Positions 8,701-15,360 of a stretch of DNA of 49,050 nt are shown here, piece by piece. The notes under the pieces were generated by a model that saw only the letters and a list, made by a program, of their open reading frames with translations, was not told the DNA's origin and made no database searches. How positions within the stretch are numbered: position 1 is the stretch's first letter; each line of letters begins with the position of its first letter. The stretch is from Anaerostipes hominis (ex Lee et al. 2021) (lineage in GTDB: Bacteria > Bacillota > Clostridia > Lachnospirales > Lachnospiraceae), in the NCBI RefSeq assembly GCF_002270485.1, contig NZ_NQOG01000021.1, forward strand, positions 1 to 49,050. The letters run 5' to 3'. The translations under genes and the position numbers were made by a program.

Positions 8701-9842
8701 TTGCTGCTCTTTGCCCGGCAGCTGTCAATCTTCCCTCCGAACATATAACAGGATGTACCGGAATTCATGGCAATTCCTGCCCCTCCTGCAAAGTCTGCCA
8801 AAAAATATCCGTCTATGATACGGCTGTATTTATTTAGATACAGCTGTCCTGATATAACTTCTATCATGGGAGCTGACGCAGCAACGTTTTTCCCGTTAAT
8901 GTACAGATTATTTTTTGCTCTTCCATCTCCGTCATAGGCTCCTAATGTGAGTGACCCTCCGTTTACTTCTAACATGGCATCTTTATATCCCACAGCCCTG
9001 TTGAGATTACGTGCGCTCTCACCATCTGCATAAATCTTCACATGCCGACCGTTCGTCCTGATCGCTGATGTCACATTAAAGCCCTTATCCACACGGACTG
9101 CTATTTTCTCGCCTTTCTCTACGGAAGCCACTGCGTCCTTTAAAGCTTTGAGAGAACTCACGGCTTTAAAGTTAGAATATCCATCTGAAACAGCTTTCGC
9201 TGCTTTTTTCTGTACCTGAACAGGCAGCGGAGATACTTTGTCTGGTTTAGCAGGAACTTTGTCTTCCTTGAGAAAGCCAAGGTTTTTATATAAATCATTC
9301 ACTGCACTCTGTATTTCTGATTTCCCGTCCTTCACCCGTTTCAGAGCAGTGTAAAAATCCAGATAATAACCATGTTTCTCCGATACCAGCTGCTTTAAAT
9401 ATTGTTCTAAAGATTCATAATCTTTTCCCTCAATCTGATTTATACACTCAATAACAATCTCTTCATCCGGTTTCTCCTGACTCCCCTTTTTCAGCATCAG
9501 AAAATAAGGCTCCAGCCGGTCAAATAATCTTTCTAACTCCTCTTTTGTCCGTTCACTTTTTATAAGTTCTCTGATGATCTGACAGTTTGTCACTTCCAAA
9601 AACACAGACTTTTCCTTAGGACTTAACCTGTCATAAAATTTATTCTGTTCTTCTTGAGACCAGGAGGTGAATACATCGATGTATCCACCTTCAAGCAGTT
9701 TCCCCATAAAACTCATCTCTGTGCCGGCCTGAACAACTGAAGACACTGTGGCTGTGCCCTGTTCTGATCCCGATATCGCAGCCGCCGTCAGCAGACTTGC
9801 TACGATCACACCGGAAATAATTCTTTTCCCCCATTTTTTCAT
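5706..9842 (-). CDS. Secreted 1378-aa right-handed beta-helix protein
   Basis: A very large exported protein. Residues 1-40 form a signal peptide (lysines/arginine, then VIVASLLTAAAISG). A charged helical region covers about 45-200. From about 260 to 880 there are glycine-rich repeats of the type GGGIYAKGKLSMTGGEISSN and GGGLQIDGAVSFSNVSVS, as in polymorphic outer-membrane/pectate-lyase-like parallel beta-helices. Near 955-1020 is an InlB B-repeat-like module (FVAWNTNADGTGDGY, LFALW). From about 1130 come Ig-like modules (DDEDGDLTEKVQI, VYVTYNNPPKL). No LPXTG or other wall anchor is visible at the C-terminus. It is the last gene of the Tad-like operon and its ribosome site AAGGAGG overlaps the stop of the preceding gene, so it may be a cargo or tip adhesin. 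That role is inference. Confidence 0.8.
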   Translation of the reverse strand: MKKWGKRIISGVIVASLLTAAAISGSEQGTATVSSVVQAGTEMSFMGKLLEGGYIDVFTSWSQEEQNKFYDRLSPKEKSVFLEVTNCQIIRELIKSERTKEELERLFDRLEPYFLMLKKGSQEKPDEEIVIECINQIEGKDYESLEQYLKQLVSEKHGYYLDFYTALKRVKDGKSEIQSAVNDLYKNLGFLKEDKVPAKPDKVSPLPVQVQKKAAKAVSDGYSNFKAVSSLKALKDAVASVEKGEKIAVRVDKGFNVTSAIRTNGRHVKIYADGESARNLNRAVGYKDAMLEVNGGSLTLGAYDGDGRAKNNLYINGKNVAASAPMIEVISGQLYLNKYSRIIDGYFLADFAGGAGIAMNSGTSCYMFGGKIDSCRAKSSKDVSSSSPKSSHGGGVLVGNGASFYMFAGSIEHCQAIHGGGIMNYGTLRLYGGTVSDCAASNKKKDALGGAVKVQGAIETDGKVNSTKGDLGVWKYTRSGTWAVNGKDGYQQKSTTGVVLKNNQADAGGAVCLNNGSNGAIQDCNIYGNHSNGNGAGICLSNGSYKKGAALEIKAGAVIHGNESKGYGGGIYCADSVKGSLRGGSMYDNSAVYGAGVYHEAEFRMTGGTVRNNHSGNSGGGIYAKGKLSMTGGEISSNTAATYGGGAILKNAGGSLSGGSIKNNTASVNGGGLQIDGAVSFSNVSVSSNSASGKGGGISVSSAGTCSFSSGNVSGNTSKAGGGGIYIDGTCKANGSNFTGNQSYGDGGAVYIASGTFTTFQANQAVNIQGNSASGNGSGIYNRNTAILNNNAHILNNQCKNGTQRSIFHEGSLFSIEGHTEIQQEIYLAKDRFITVSNRYFSNSNSLTARISLDAANIRNGYAAVKGNISNSADSNYKTGDALLNNQSVNGRFMYAGSGYVMRPGNLKKSSSGCVPYSIVLSQAYQIRYDKNSKEEVMNMPTAAVKYWEEDIRLSALTPSGGSGVFVAWNTNADGTGDGYQPGNVYTANADATLFALWPHYRVEYLPGIQGAAGTTDSQEQNKSENILLRKNGFRSSEGKFIGWKQDISSARKRRELEPVGYKELKEERERGKSDHILAFAKSYKKVNASVNLDNKNSLLNAEDIFFMEGQWDSKPDIILHDKKTFLENEKIRKNDLLKAVKGCYDDEDGDLTEKVQIIKLDYGTSMEGYRPEPQNFSGGMNDTDVMDTYFMKLEKDETVEVKVIFQVEDSVGNVAEKEGTVYVTYNNPPKLHSQNLAFYQKDLDNNPQTVLKEILENYQVEDLEDDKSGLKVPVSVVDPIPMQIEKLNSVGEHKIVYQAIDSLGKKTKLDSTVYIAENNPFKDSYKYNVRFINKKYLYTLKESSKWKKDGKLNAQLTSQLEKTREDAVLKYEFKIKK

Positions 9843-9856
9843 TCTGACATGCCTCC

Positions 9857-10234
9857 TTATGCTTCTTCCTGAAACTGTTCCAGCACTGCTGTTTTTCTGA
9901 CCTCTATTGTTTTTTTCTTTCCGTCTGAAGTAAGGAAAGTCTCACGGACACTGACATCCAGCAGTCCGTGGATATGGTCGGCTCCGATAATTTCCACTTC
10001 TATATCGGCATCTGACGTAATCTGTGTCTTTAAATCCCGGACAAATGCCTCTGCCATCTGCTCTCTGGATTCGTACTGTTCCTCCTTCATATTGTCCAAA
10101 GTCTGTTCAACCGCATTGGAGACATCCATCGTAAGTTCTGTTTTTCTGGATGCGAGTCCTGAAATATTTTGTGTTATAAACACAGAGTAGATTAAGATGA
10201 CAAGTAAAATAATTCCTGTGACTGCCCCTTTCAT
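9857..10234 (-). CDS. Pseudopilin-like membrane-anchored protein (125 aa)
   Basis: One N-terminal hydrophobic segment (GIILLVILIYSVFITQ, about residues 7-22) is followed by a helical region and a short beta-rich domain (DADIEVEIIGADHIHG, LLDVSVRETF). This layout, a hydrophobic N-terminal helix with a small alpha/beta head, is that of TadE/TadF-type pseudopilins. Sequence identity to a named family is not evident. It lies between a 58-aa Flp-like gene and the giant secreted protein, with a 14-base gap to the latter. A prepilin-peptidase site is not apparent. Confidence 0.65.
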   Translation of the reverse strand: MKGAVTGIILLVILIYSVFITQNISGLASRKTELTMDVSNAVEQTLDNMKEEQYESREQMAEAFVRDLKTQITSDADIEVEIIGADHIHGLLDVSVRETFLTSDGKKKTIEVRKTAVLEQFQEEA

Positions 10235-10266
10235 AAAATTCCTCCTCTGCTTTATCCCTCACTGCG

Positions 10267-10443
10267 TCATCCCAGAAATATAAATGAGCTGTTCGCACCT
10301 GACTTTTCAAAAAATGTTGAAATGGTATCCGTCAGCGCTTTTTGAAACTGGGTCACAAAAGTACCTTTGGCAAAAACACATAAGGCCAGCACTACAATCA
10401 CTGCTACAATAATTAATCCGTAATCTTCTAAAAAACTTTTCAT
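10267..10443 (-). CDS. Flp-pilin-like small membrane protein (58 aa)
   Basis: A 58-residue protein beginning MKSFLEDYGLIIVAVIVV and continuing LALCVFAKGTFVTQFQ. The stretch EDYGLIIVAVIVV resembles the core of Flp pilins (IEYGLIAALIAV). Unlike Flp, only six residues precede the YG, with no glycine and thus no prepilin-peptidase leader. One transmembrane helix is followed by an amphipathic tail. The gene has an AAAGGAGTTACTT ribosome site. Three other proteins in the operon start with the same pattern. It is probably the major or a minor subunit of the structure built by the ATPase at 14082-15128. Confidence 0.65.
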   Translation of the reverse strand: MKSFLEDYGLIIVAVIVVLALCVFAKGTFVTQFQKALTDTISTFFEKSGANSSFIFLG

Positions 10444-10459
10444 AAGTAACTCCTTTCAG

Positions 10460-10813
10460 TCATTCTTCATCCTCTGTTACACTGTTTGCATAGCTTCTGA
10501 TCTGACAAACCTTTTCTATCCGCAGCAGAGGTACATATAATTTATACTTCAATGTTACAAAAGAGCGTGCCCTGTTCTCGTCGGCCTGTTCCCTGGATAC
10601 ATCCAAAGAAACATACCCGTCCTCCTTTGCCTCCTTCCGGCATTGCTCAACCACTGCTTTTGAAAAACCCGCCGCATCCATCTTATGGACTGCGGCCGAC
10701 TGGTATTGCTTTGCGTTGGAGACCACCTTCGTATTGACACAATAAACGACATTTAAAAACATTCCTGCGGCTATAATAAAGCAGCATACAAATGTCTCTA
10801 CGGCCAGCCTCAT
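10460..10813 (-). CDS. Pseudopilin-like protein, paralogue of its upstream neighbour (117 aa)
   Basis: An N-terminal hydrophobic helix (AVETFVCCFIIAAGMFLNVV) is followed by an extracytoplasmic domain. The run MDAAGFSKAVVEQCRKEAKE, then DGYVSLDVS, aligns with RIEASGFDSLIIKECEKEAS in the next gene upstream, so the two are paralogues. Both end with a beta-hairpin-like stretch (TLKYKLYVPLLRIEKV and VLAYHLRIKLLGI). Size and topology fit TadE-type minor pilins. It is preceded by the paralogue (12-base gap) and followed by the 58-aa Flp-like gene. Function within the apparatus is inferred from context only. Confidence 0.65.
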   Translation of the reverse strand: MRLAVETFVCCFIIAAGMFLNVVYCVNTKVVSNAKQYQSAAVHKMDAAGFSKAVVEQCRKEAKEDGYVSLDVSREQADENRARSFVTLKYKLYVPLLRIEKVCQIRSYANSVTEDEE

Positions 10814-10825
10814 TTTCTATCCTCC

Positions 10826-11155
10826 TCATAATGCATACCCTTCAATCTCCTGCCAGCTGGCAATTCCCAGCAGTTTTATCCTCAGATGATAAGCCAGCAC
10901 TACTTTATACTTTGGCTTTTCATCATAAAAGCCGTCATTTTTTACAGAAAGACTGTATCCCTTTTCAGACGCCTCTTTTTCACACTCTTTAATGATCAAA
11001 GAATCAAAGCCGCTGGCCTCAATTCTGCCTATCATTTCCTCATGAACGGCTCTCGCTCCGGCCTCTTCCAAAGCCGCTCCATTATATGAAGCCATAATAA
11101 AGGCACCCAGGCAGAGCAGAATCACACTGATGACTAATTCGACAGGCATCTTCAT
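10826..11155 (-). CDS. Pseudopilin-like protein (109 aa), paralogue of downstream gene
   Basis: MKMPVELVISVILLCLGAF starts a transmembrane helix, followed by a charged helical segment (ALEEAGARAVHEEMIGRIEA) and a small beta-rich domain. The start at 11155 overlaps the stop of the CPBP gene as ATGA, and AAAGGGGA lies six bases upstream; this decides it over longer forms. ATGA overlap means translation is coupled to the protease. It is paralogous to the gene at 10460-10813. It is probably a minor pilin of the Tad-like structure. Confidence 0.65.
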   Translation of the reverse strand: MKMPVELVISVILLCLGAFIMASYNGAALEEAGARAVHEEMIGRIEASGFDSLIIKECEKEASEKGYSLSVKNDGFYDEKPKYKVVLAYHLRIKLLGIASWQEIEGYAL

Positions 11156-11841
11156 AAACATTCCCCTTTCTTCTTTATCGTCAGGCAGACGGTCCATGCG
11201 GAAATAAAAGTAATACAGACGGTAAGACAAAAATGATTCAGACTGATCCAAAGGATCGGTGAAAAGGACAGCAGATTGCTGATCATATGAACTGAAAAAG
11301 GTGCTTTTAAGCTGTGATGCTTCTCATATACGAAACAAAAGACGTTCCCCCACAATGCTGCGTAGATACCCTGGATCACATGTCTGTGGCACAGCCCGAA
11401 AATGACACTGGAAATCAGAGACGACTTTACTTTCCCCATCGGTTTTAATCCTTCGAACAGAAATCTGCGGAATAAAAGTTCCTCGGCTGCCGGTCCAATG
11501 ATTCCTGCCGCAGCTGCGTTTACTAAGAGCGGGCTTATCTCGGCCCTCTGATCCATTATAAATTTGCTGTTATGGAAATTTTCAGTAAGATAAATAGAAA
11601 TGTATTGTGTGAGAAAAAAGAAAGAAATCGTAAATAGAATCAGTCCGCTGCGGATTCTGAACCTTTTCCCTTGATTACTTGTCAAAAAGGGTCTGCAAAG
11701 AAGGATCAGACACAGGCCGCTAATCAGATTTGGATACAGGCCAGGAATTCCGATCAAACTGCACAGCTGTCCGCAGATCCTATAAAGCGTGAAATAAATA
11801 AGGAATCGTTTTACATCCTCATTCACTGTGATTTTCTCCAT
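11152..11841 (-). CDS. CPBP (CAAX/Abi-type) intramembrane metalloprotease
   Basis: A 229-residue protein with about six hydrophobic segments and the CPBP signatures: AAEELLFRRFLFEG (EEXXXR motif), then FGLCHRHVIQG (FXXXH), then a histidine/asparagine pair in HMISNLLSF. These place the glutamates and histidines expected for a glutamyl intramembrane protease. The gene overlaps the 161-aa gene upstream by 23 bases and the pseudopilin gene downstream by four, so it is an integral part of the operon. Members act in bacteriocin immunity or in membrane protein processing. Here it may replace the missing prepilin peptidase; that is speculation. Confidence 0.8.
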   Translation of the reverse strand: MEKITVNEDVKRFLIYFTLYRICGQLCSLIGIPGLYPNLISGLCLILLCRPFLTSNQGKRFRIRSGLILFTISFFFLTQYISIYLTENFHNSKFIMDQRAEISPLLVNAAAAGIIGPAAEELLFRRFLFEGLKPMGKVKSSLISSVIFGLCHRHVIQGIYAALWGNVFCFVYEKHHSLKAPFSVHMISNLLSFSPILWISLNHFCLTVCITFISAWTVCLTIKKKGECL

Positions 11842-12304
11842 AATTCTTTACCAGTATCTTAATTCTTCCTTCCGAAACCAGCCCGATGGAGTTTTTAACC
11901 GTATATAAAAGAATAAATTCCTTATCATGGCTCGTATCTAAATATTCTGACTCAAACAAAGACCTCACCTCTTTTCCTCCCTCATTCGTGACAACAAAAA
12001 TCTTGATCTTTTCCGTCAGGTCACCGTCTTTTTTATCCTCTGCCTTTACAAGCTTTCTCGGATTCAACTGCTCTTCTTTTCTAATAATGAGTCTTCTTGC
12101 CGTACCGTCTTCCCCACGAACACCCGATAACTCCGGTCTGCCCTGCTTTTGAAAAAATTCATTGGATGAGATATGATTGGTATCTTGTATAACGCCGTTT
12201 GCTTTCAGCTGTGAATAGACTGTATTTCGTATAAGGAAAACTGCTCCAAAAGCTGCTGCTATCAATACAATGATCCTTCCGTAATTTTCAATGATCTGCT
12301 TCAC
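11819..12304 (-). CDS. Flp-like N-terminus fused to an Ig-like module (161 aa)
   Basis: The protein begins (M)KQIIENYGRIIVLIAAAFG, the same layout as the tiny Flp-like proteins beside it. After about residue 65 comes an Ig-like module of the DUF5011 type: DKKDGDLTEKIKIFVVTNEG, later LYTVKNSIGLVSEGRIKILV. The giant protein of the operon has a near-identical motif (DDEDGDLTEKVQI). The start is GTG at 12304, supported by AGGAGGATGAG. The structure suggests a pilin-like anchor that presents an adhesive domain, perhaps as a minor tip or base subunit. Confidence 0.65.
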   Translation of the reverse strand: MKQIIENYGRIIVLIAAAFGAVFLIRNTVYSQLKANGVIQDTNHISSNEFFQKQGRPELSGVRGEDGTARRLIIRKEEQLNPRKLVKAEDKKDGDLTEKIKIFVVTNEGGKEVRSLFESEYLDTSHDKEFILLYTVKNSIGLVSEGRIKILVKNYGENHSE

Positions 12305-12313
12305 CTCATCCTC

Positions 12314-12460
12314 CTAACACAATACACAGCTGATAGAGTCAAAAAAGGCTGTTCCAAACCGGGCGGCAGCAGATAATAATACCCCCAGAAATGCAAGAAC
12401 AGCGGTTCCTGCGATCACACACACAATTATGCTGCCATATTCGTCAATGATTGTCTTCAT
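12314..12460 (-). CDS. Flp-pilin-like small membrane protein (48 aa)
   Basis: A 48-residue protein that starts MKTIIDEYGSIIVCVIAG and continues TAVLAFLGVLLSAAA. DEYGSIIVCVIAG corresponds to the IEYGLIAALIA core of Flp pilins, without leader peptide. The short tail ends in cysteines (SISCVLC). The ribosome site GAAAGGAGGTGACACCT is the strongest in the operon, as expected for an abundant subunit, so this is a candidate major pilin. Confidence 0.65.
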   Translation of the reverse strand: MKTIIDEYGSIIVCVIAGTAVLAFLGVLLSAAARFGTAFFDSISCVLC

Positions 12461-12475
12461 AGGTGTCACCTCCTT

Positions 12476-12577
12476 TCAGCTTATCAGCTGAACAAAACGA
12501 ATGTAAACTGCACAGATACCGATGCCTGTAAGCAGCAAAAATAAAACCGCTCCCAGTTCCTCAAAAAAATCCTGCAT
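12476..12577 (-). CDS. 33-aa membrane microprotein in the pilus-like operon
   Basis: A 33-residue open frame starting MQDFFEELGAVLFLLLTGIG with one hydrophobic helix and a good AGGAGGACAT ribosome site. EELGAVLFLLLTGIG sits where the other small proteins have DEYGSIIVCVIAG, so it may be a fourth, more divergent, member of the same family with tyrosine replaced by leucine. It lies between the TadB/C-like gene (13 bases) and the 48-aa gene (16 bases). Confidence 0.55.
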   Translation of the reverse strand: MQDFFEELGAVLFLLLTGIGICAVYIRFVQLIS

Positions 12578-12589
12578 ATGTCCTCCTGT

Positions 12590-14095
12590 CTATCCCGGAA
12601 GTTTCGTCCAAAGCGTAAAGAAACTCCCGAAAATCAATCCCAAATCCATGATCATCTTTAAAGTTGCCAGCACCATGGGCACAAACGTCAATGCCCCTAT
12701 CCCCGCTACATCGTTCTCATTTTGAATCCATTCTGCCTTGTCCATTAATACATTATTCCGATGGATCAGGGTATTGATCTGTGCCTCGGAATCGTCTTTC
12801 CCACAGTTGGTAAGCGAATATAACATCTTGGAGGCAGACTGTATTTCCGGCAGATCAAACTCCGACAGAAAGTTCTGATACGGCAGTATGGATTCCGGAT
12901 CTTCATCAATGTTATGGAGAAGCATCTCAATCTGCTCCTTTAATACATAAGGTGCTTTATCAAGAGAATCCCTTATTGCAACATAGACGTTTTCTGTCTG
13001 AAGACTCAGCGCGATCCCCCTGAGCCAATAAGGAAACTTCTGATTGATCTCTTTTAGAATTCTCCTCCCGGCATTCTTTCTCTTTAACGACGGAGTGAAC
13101 CACGCCGCGGCTATCAGGGCTGTTACAGCCCCTATAATATAGAGATTCTGCCAGTCAAACCCCAGGAGTAAAACAGGAAAACTCAGTGCAGTAATGATCC
13201 ACGGCTGTTTTCCGTCCTTTTCCTCCCGCATTATCTTAAAATCTTTTTGAATCTGTTCCGGATTTTCTTCCATCGTATCTTTTAGCCAGGAGCCGGTGAG
13301 CAGTTTTTGTGCTCCCAGATATAACATGAGAAACAAAAACAAAAGAAAAAATGTCGTTCTCTGGTAAAGTGGTCCCCTAAGTACCTTTCCAAGCATCTCA
13401 TCGCTGGCCAGCATCATGACTGTGGTCCCCGCAACTGCCAGCGACGCGGTCAGAGAAAGCACGATCTTAAATTTCATACTTTTTCTCTCTTTCTGAAAGA
13501 GATACGTCCGCTCTGTCCATTCTTTAACATCGTCTAATATGATATTTAACGTACTTTGATACTGGCCACCCAGATTTTCCACTTTGACCAGATAATCATG
13601 CAGCATCTTCATCCGGTCACAGCGGTACTCCTGCTCAATACAGGAAAGTGCGTGCCGATACAAGTCGTCTGCTGCGACCGGACTGCTGATGGCTTTCTCC
13701 GCTTCATCGATAAGTTTCAGAATACGGCCTTCACAGAGCTGTTTTGTCTCCTCCAATGCCACGATAATCTTTGGCTGCTTTTTGAAAGAATATATCATCT
13801 GCTCCAAATAATTCACCACATCCCTGAATCTTTGCTCTTCATACATATATTTAAACTGCCGGATGATAATGATCGGAAAAAAGCACAGATATGCCAGGCC
13901 CAGACCCATGATATAAGGTATTTGCAGATGAAAAAATCTTCCTGCCAAAAGAATTCCAAGAAAAGATAAAAATAAAGATGCCAGATATTTTTTGAATGAA
14001 TAAAAGTATCCATAGCCCCGGATCTCTTTTTTTAGATTTGTATATTTGATGTACCAGAATGTTTTCAGGATTGCTCTTTTATTACGTTGTTCCAT
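12590..14095 (-). CDS. TadB/TadC-like T2SS-F domain membrane protein
   Basis: A 501-residue inner-membrane platform protein. Hydrophobic segments lie near residues 38-80 (a pair), 205-225, 240-260, 300-335 and 470-495. Two cytoplasmic helical regions are visible between them (about 85-200 and 340-465), the second with LTNCGKDDSEAQINTLIHRN. This is the arrangement of two fused T2SSF units, where classical Tad systems use two proteins, TadB and TadC. It overlaps the ATPase gene by 14 bases. It should be the platform that couples ATPase action to pilin assembly. Assignment rests on topology and position more than on exact motifs. Confidence 0.7.
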   Translation of the reverse strand: MEQRNKRAILKTFWYIKYTNLKKEIRGYGYFYSFKKYLASLFLSFLGILLAGRFFHLQIPYIMGLGLAYLCFFPIIIIRQFKYMYEEQRFRDVVNYLEQMIYSFKKQPKIIVALEETKQLCEGRILKLIDEAEKAISSPVAADDLYRHALSCIEQEYRCDRMKMLHDYLVKVENLGGQYQSTLNIILDDVKEWTERTYLFQKERKSMKFKIVLSLTASLAVAGTTVMMLASDEMLGKVLRGPLYQRTTFFLLFLFLMLYLGAQKLLTGSWLKDTMEENPEQIQKDFKIMREEKDGKQPWIITALSFPVLLLGFDWQNLYIIGAVTALIAAAWFTPSLKRKNAGRRILKEINQKFPYWLRGIALSLQTENVYVAIRDSLDKAPYVLKEQIEMLLHNIDEDPESILPYQNFLSEFDLPEIQSASKMLYSLTNCGKDDSEAQINTLIHRNNVLMDKAEWIQNENDVAGIGALTFVPMVLATLKMIMDLGLIFGSFFTLWTKLPG

Positions 14096-15128
14096 TGTTC
14101 ATCCCCTCCCATCGGAACGGATCTTTGACCAGAAATTTTTTCTTCAGCTTCTGCGGAAGCTCTTTATTTATAATCCTCCGGTCCTTCAAGATCATCTGTA
14201 TCTTTTTCTGTCCATTCTGATCCAGATAGAAACAGGCAATCTGATCAATATAGCGGAGGATTCTGCCATCCAGGCTCTGTTCCTTCCGTATCAGAATTCC
14301 CAAGTCCACAAATCCATAGACGTCCCTCTCTATACGTTCCGATGCGATGGGATCGTCCACCATATTTTTCATCCTCTCCGGAATCCTCCGCACATCATCC
14401 GTGTGAACGGTTGTCAGCGAATAGTGTCCCGTTGTGAGGGACTGGATTAAATGCTGTACTTCCTCACCCCTGGCTTCCGACAGAAGAATCCACGTAGGCA
14501 GCTGCCTTAAAGACGCTTTAATGGCTTCTACGTAGCCAAAAGTATCTTCATTGACCTCAATGGCCACACAGTCTTTTCCCGGATTAATCTCCCTGTAATG
14601 TATCTCCAGACTATCTTCAATCGTAATAACTCGCTCCATGTCCGGAATAAACCTGGTCAGATATTTCAAAAGTTCTGTCTTGCCGCTGCCTACCTGACCT
14701 GCGATCACAATATTCATATGTCCGAGAACGCTGTTTTTCAGGAAATTCAGGATTTCTCTGCCGCAGTAATCCTCTTTAAAAATCTTATCTTCGCTGAGCC
14801 TTACAAGTGCCGGTGACTTTCTTATAGAAATGCTCCGCCCGGTGGCACATACATCTTCATGTATAATGGAAATCCTCAGTCCATCTACTTCTGCCTCCAC
14901 CAAGGGATCATATTTATTAAACGGAGCAGAGACCGCATTGGCTATCCTTGCACTGAACTGGCTGATAAAGCTTTCCGAAATCTCTGTTCCAACAACGGTA
15001 TGCCTGCCCCGGTCCAGGTCGTCAATGATCAGCTCTTTTCCATTCCAGTTGATGTCGGTAACCATATAGTCCTGGATAAAAGGCAGCAGCGGTCCAAAAT
15101 ACTTGTCTTCGATTGCAAATTTCTGCAT
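14082..15128 (-). CDS. CpaF/TadA-type secretion ATPase
   Basis: A type II/IV secretion ATPase of 348 residues, shorter than usual TadA (about 400-450) because the N-terminal region is reduced. Walker A is VIAGQVGSGKTELL; the Asp box is VITIEDSLEIHYRE. The Walker B region is TWILLSEARGEEVQHLIQS with a serine where GE usually stands, and the His box is TGHYSLTTVHTDD. It powers assembly of pilin subunits at the membrane. The gene starts the operon, with ribosome site AGGAGGAACT and an 84-base leader from the promoter at 15247-15219. Confidence 0.88.
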   Translation of the reverse strand: MQKFAIEDKYFGPLLPFIQDYMVTDINWNGKELIIDDLDRGRHTVVGTEISESFISQFSARIANAVSAPFNKYDPLVEAEVDGLRISIIHEDVCATGRSISIRKSPALVRLSEDKIFKEDYCGREILNFLKNSVLGHMNIVIAGQVGSGKTELLKYLTRFIPDMERVITIEDSLEIHYREINPGKDCVAIEVNEDTFGYVEAIKASLRQLPTWILLSEARGEEVQHLIQSLTTGHYSLTTVHTDDVRRIPERMKNMVDDPIASERIERDVYGFVDLGILIRKEQSLDGRILRYIDQIACFYLDQNGQKKIQMILKDRRIINKELPQKLKKKFLVKDPFRWEGMNNGTT

Positions 15129-15198
15129 AGTTCCTCCTGATCAATGGGAATCGGTTTATCTTGAAATAGATGTAGAAATGATTAGCTGTATTTTTGAT

Positions 15199-15247
15199 AT
15201 AAGATATCTTATTTCCATATTTTAACTTATATTTATTTTTTTGTCAA
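15199..15247 (-). promoter_or_regulatory. Promoter of the Tad-like operon with 14-bp palindrome at the start site
   Basis: Minus strand: TTGACA (15247-15242), 17 bases, TAAAAT (15224-15219), which is close to consensus. The perfect palindrome ATAAGATATCTTAT lies at 15199-15212, where transcription should begin. A repressor bound there would block initiation. No regulator gene is adjacent, so the binder is unknown. Confidence 0.7.
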
Positions 15248-15295
15248 TCCGATAATTGATTTTTTCATACAGCAAAAAAATAGTAAAAAAGATGG

Positions 15296-15324
15296 TTGAC
15301 ATCCTTGCTCTAATATTGTAAAAT
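15296..15324 (+). promoter_or_regulatory. Promoter of tRNA-Gly(GCC)
   Basis: TTGACA at 15296-15301, a 17-base spacer and TAAAAT at 15319-15324 give a near-consensus sigma-A promoter. It is back to back with the Tad-like operon promoter, 48 bases apart. The tRNA starts 37 bases after the -10. Confidence 0.75.
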
Positions 15325-15360
15325 ATATTTTGTTCTCAGCAAAGAACTTCAGAATAATAT

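Noticed and set aside
6734-8837. CRISPR-like regular repeats in the giant gene
   Set aside because: Repeats are imperfect, in frame, and encode the GGGI beta-helix pattern; there are no constant direct repeats with unique spacers.
12314-12577. Spacer that might be non-coding between TadB/C-like and 161-aa genes
   Set aside because: Two short genes (33 and 48 aa) with strong ribosome sites fill it, so it is not an empty spacer.
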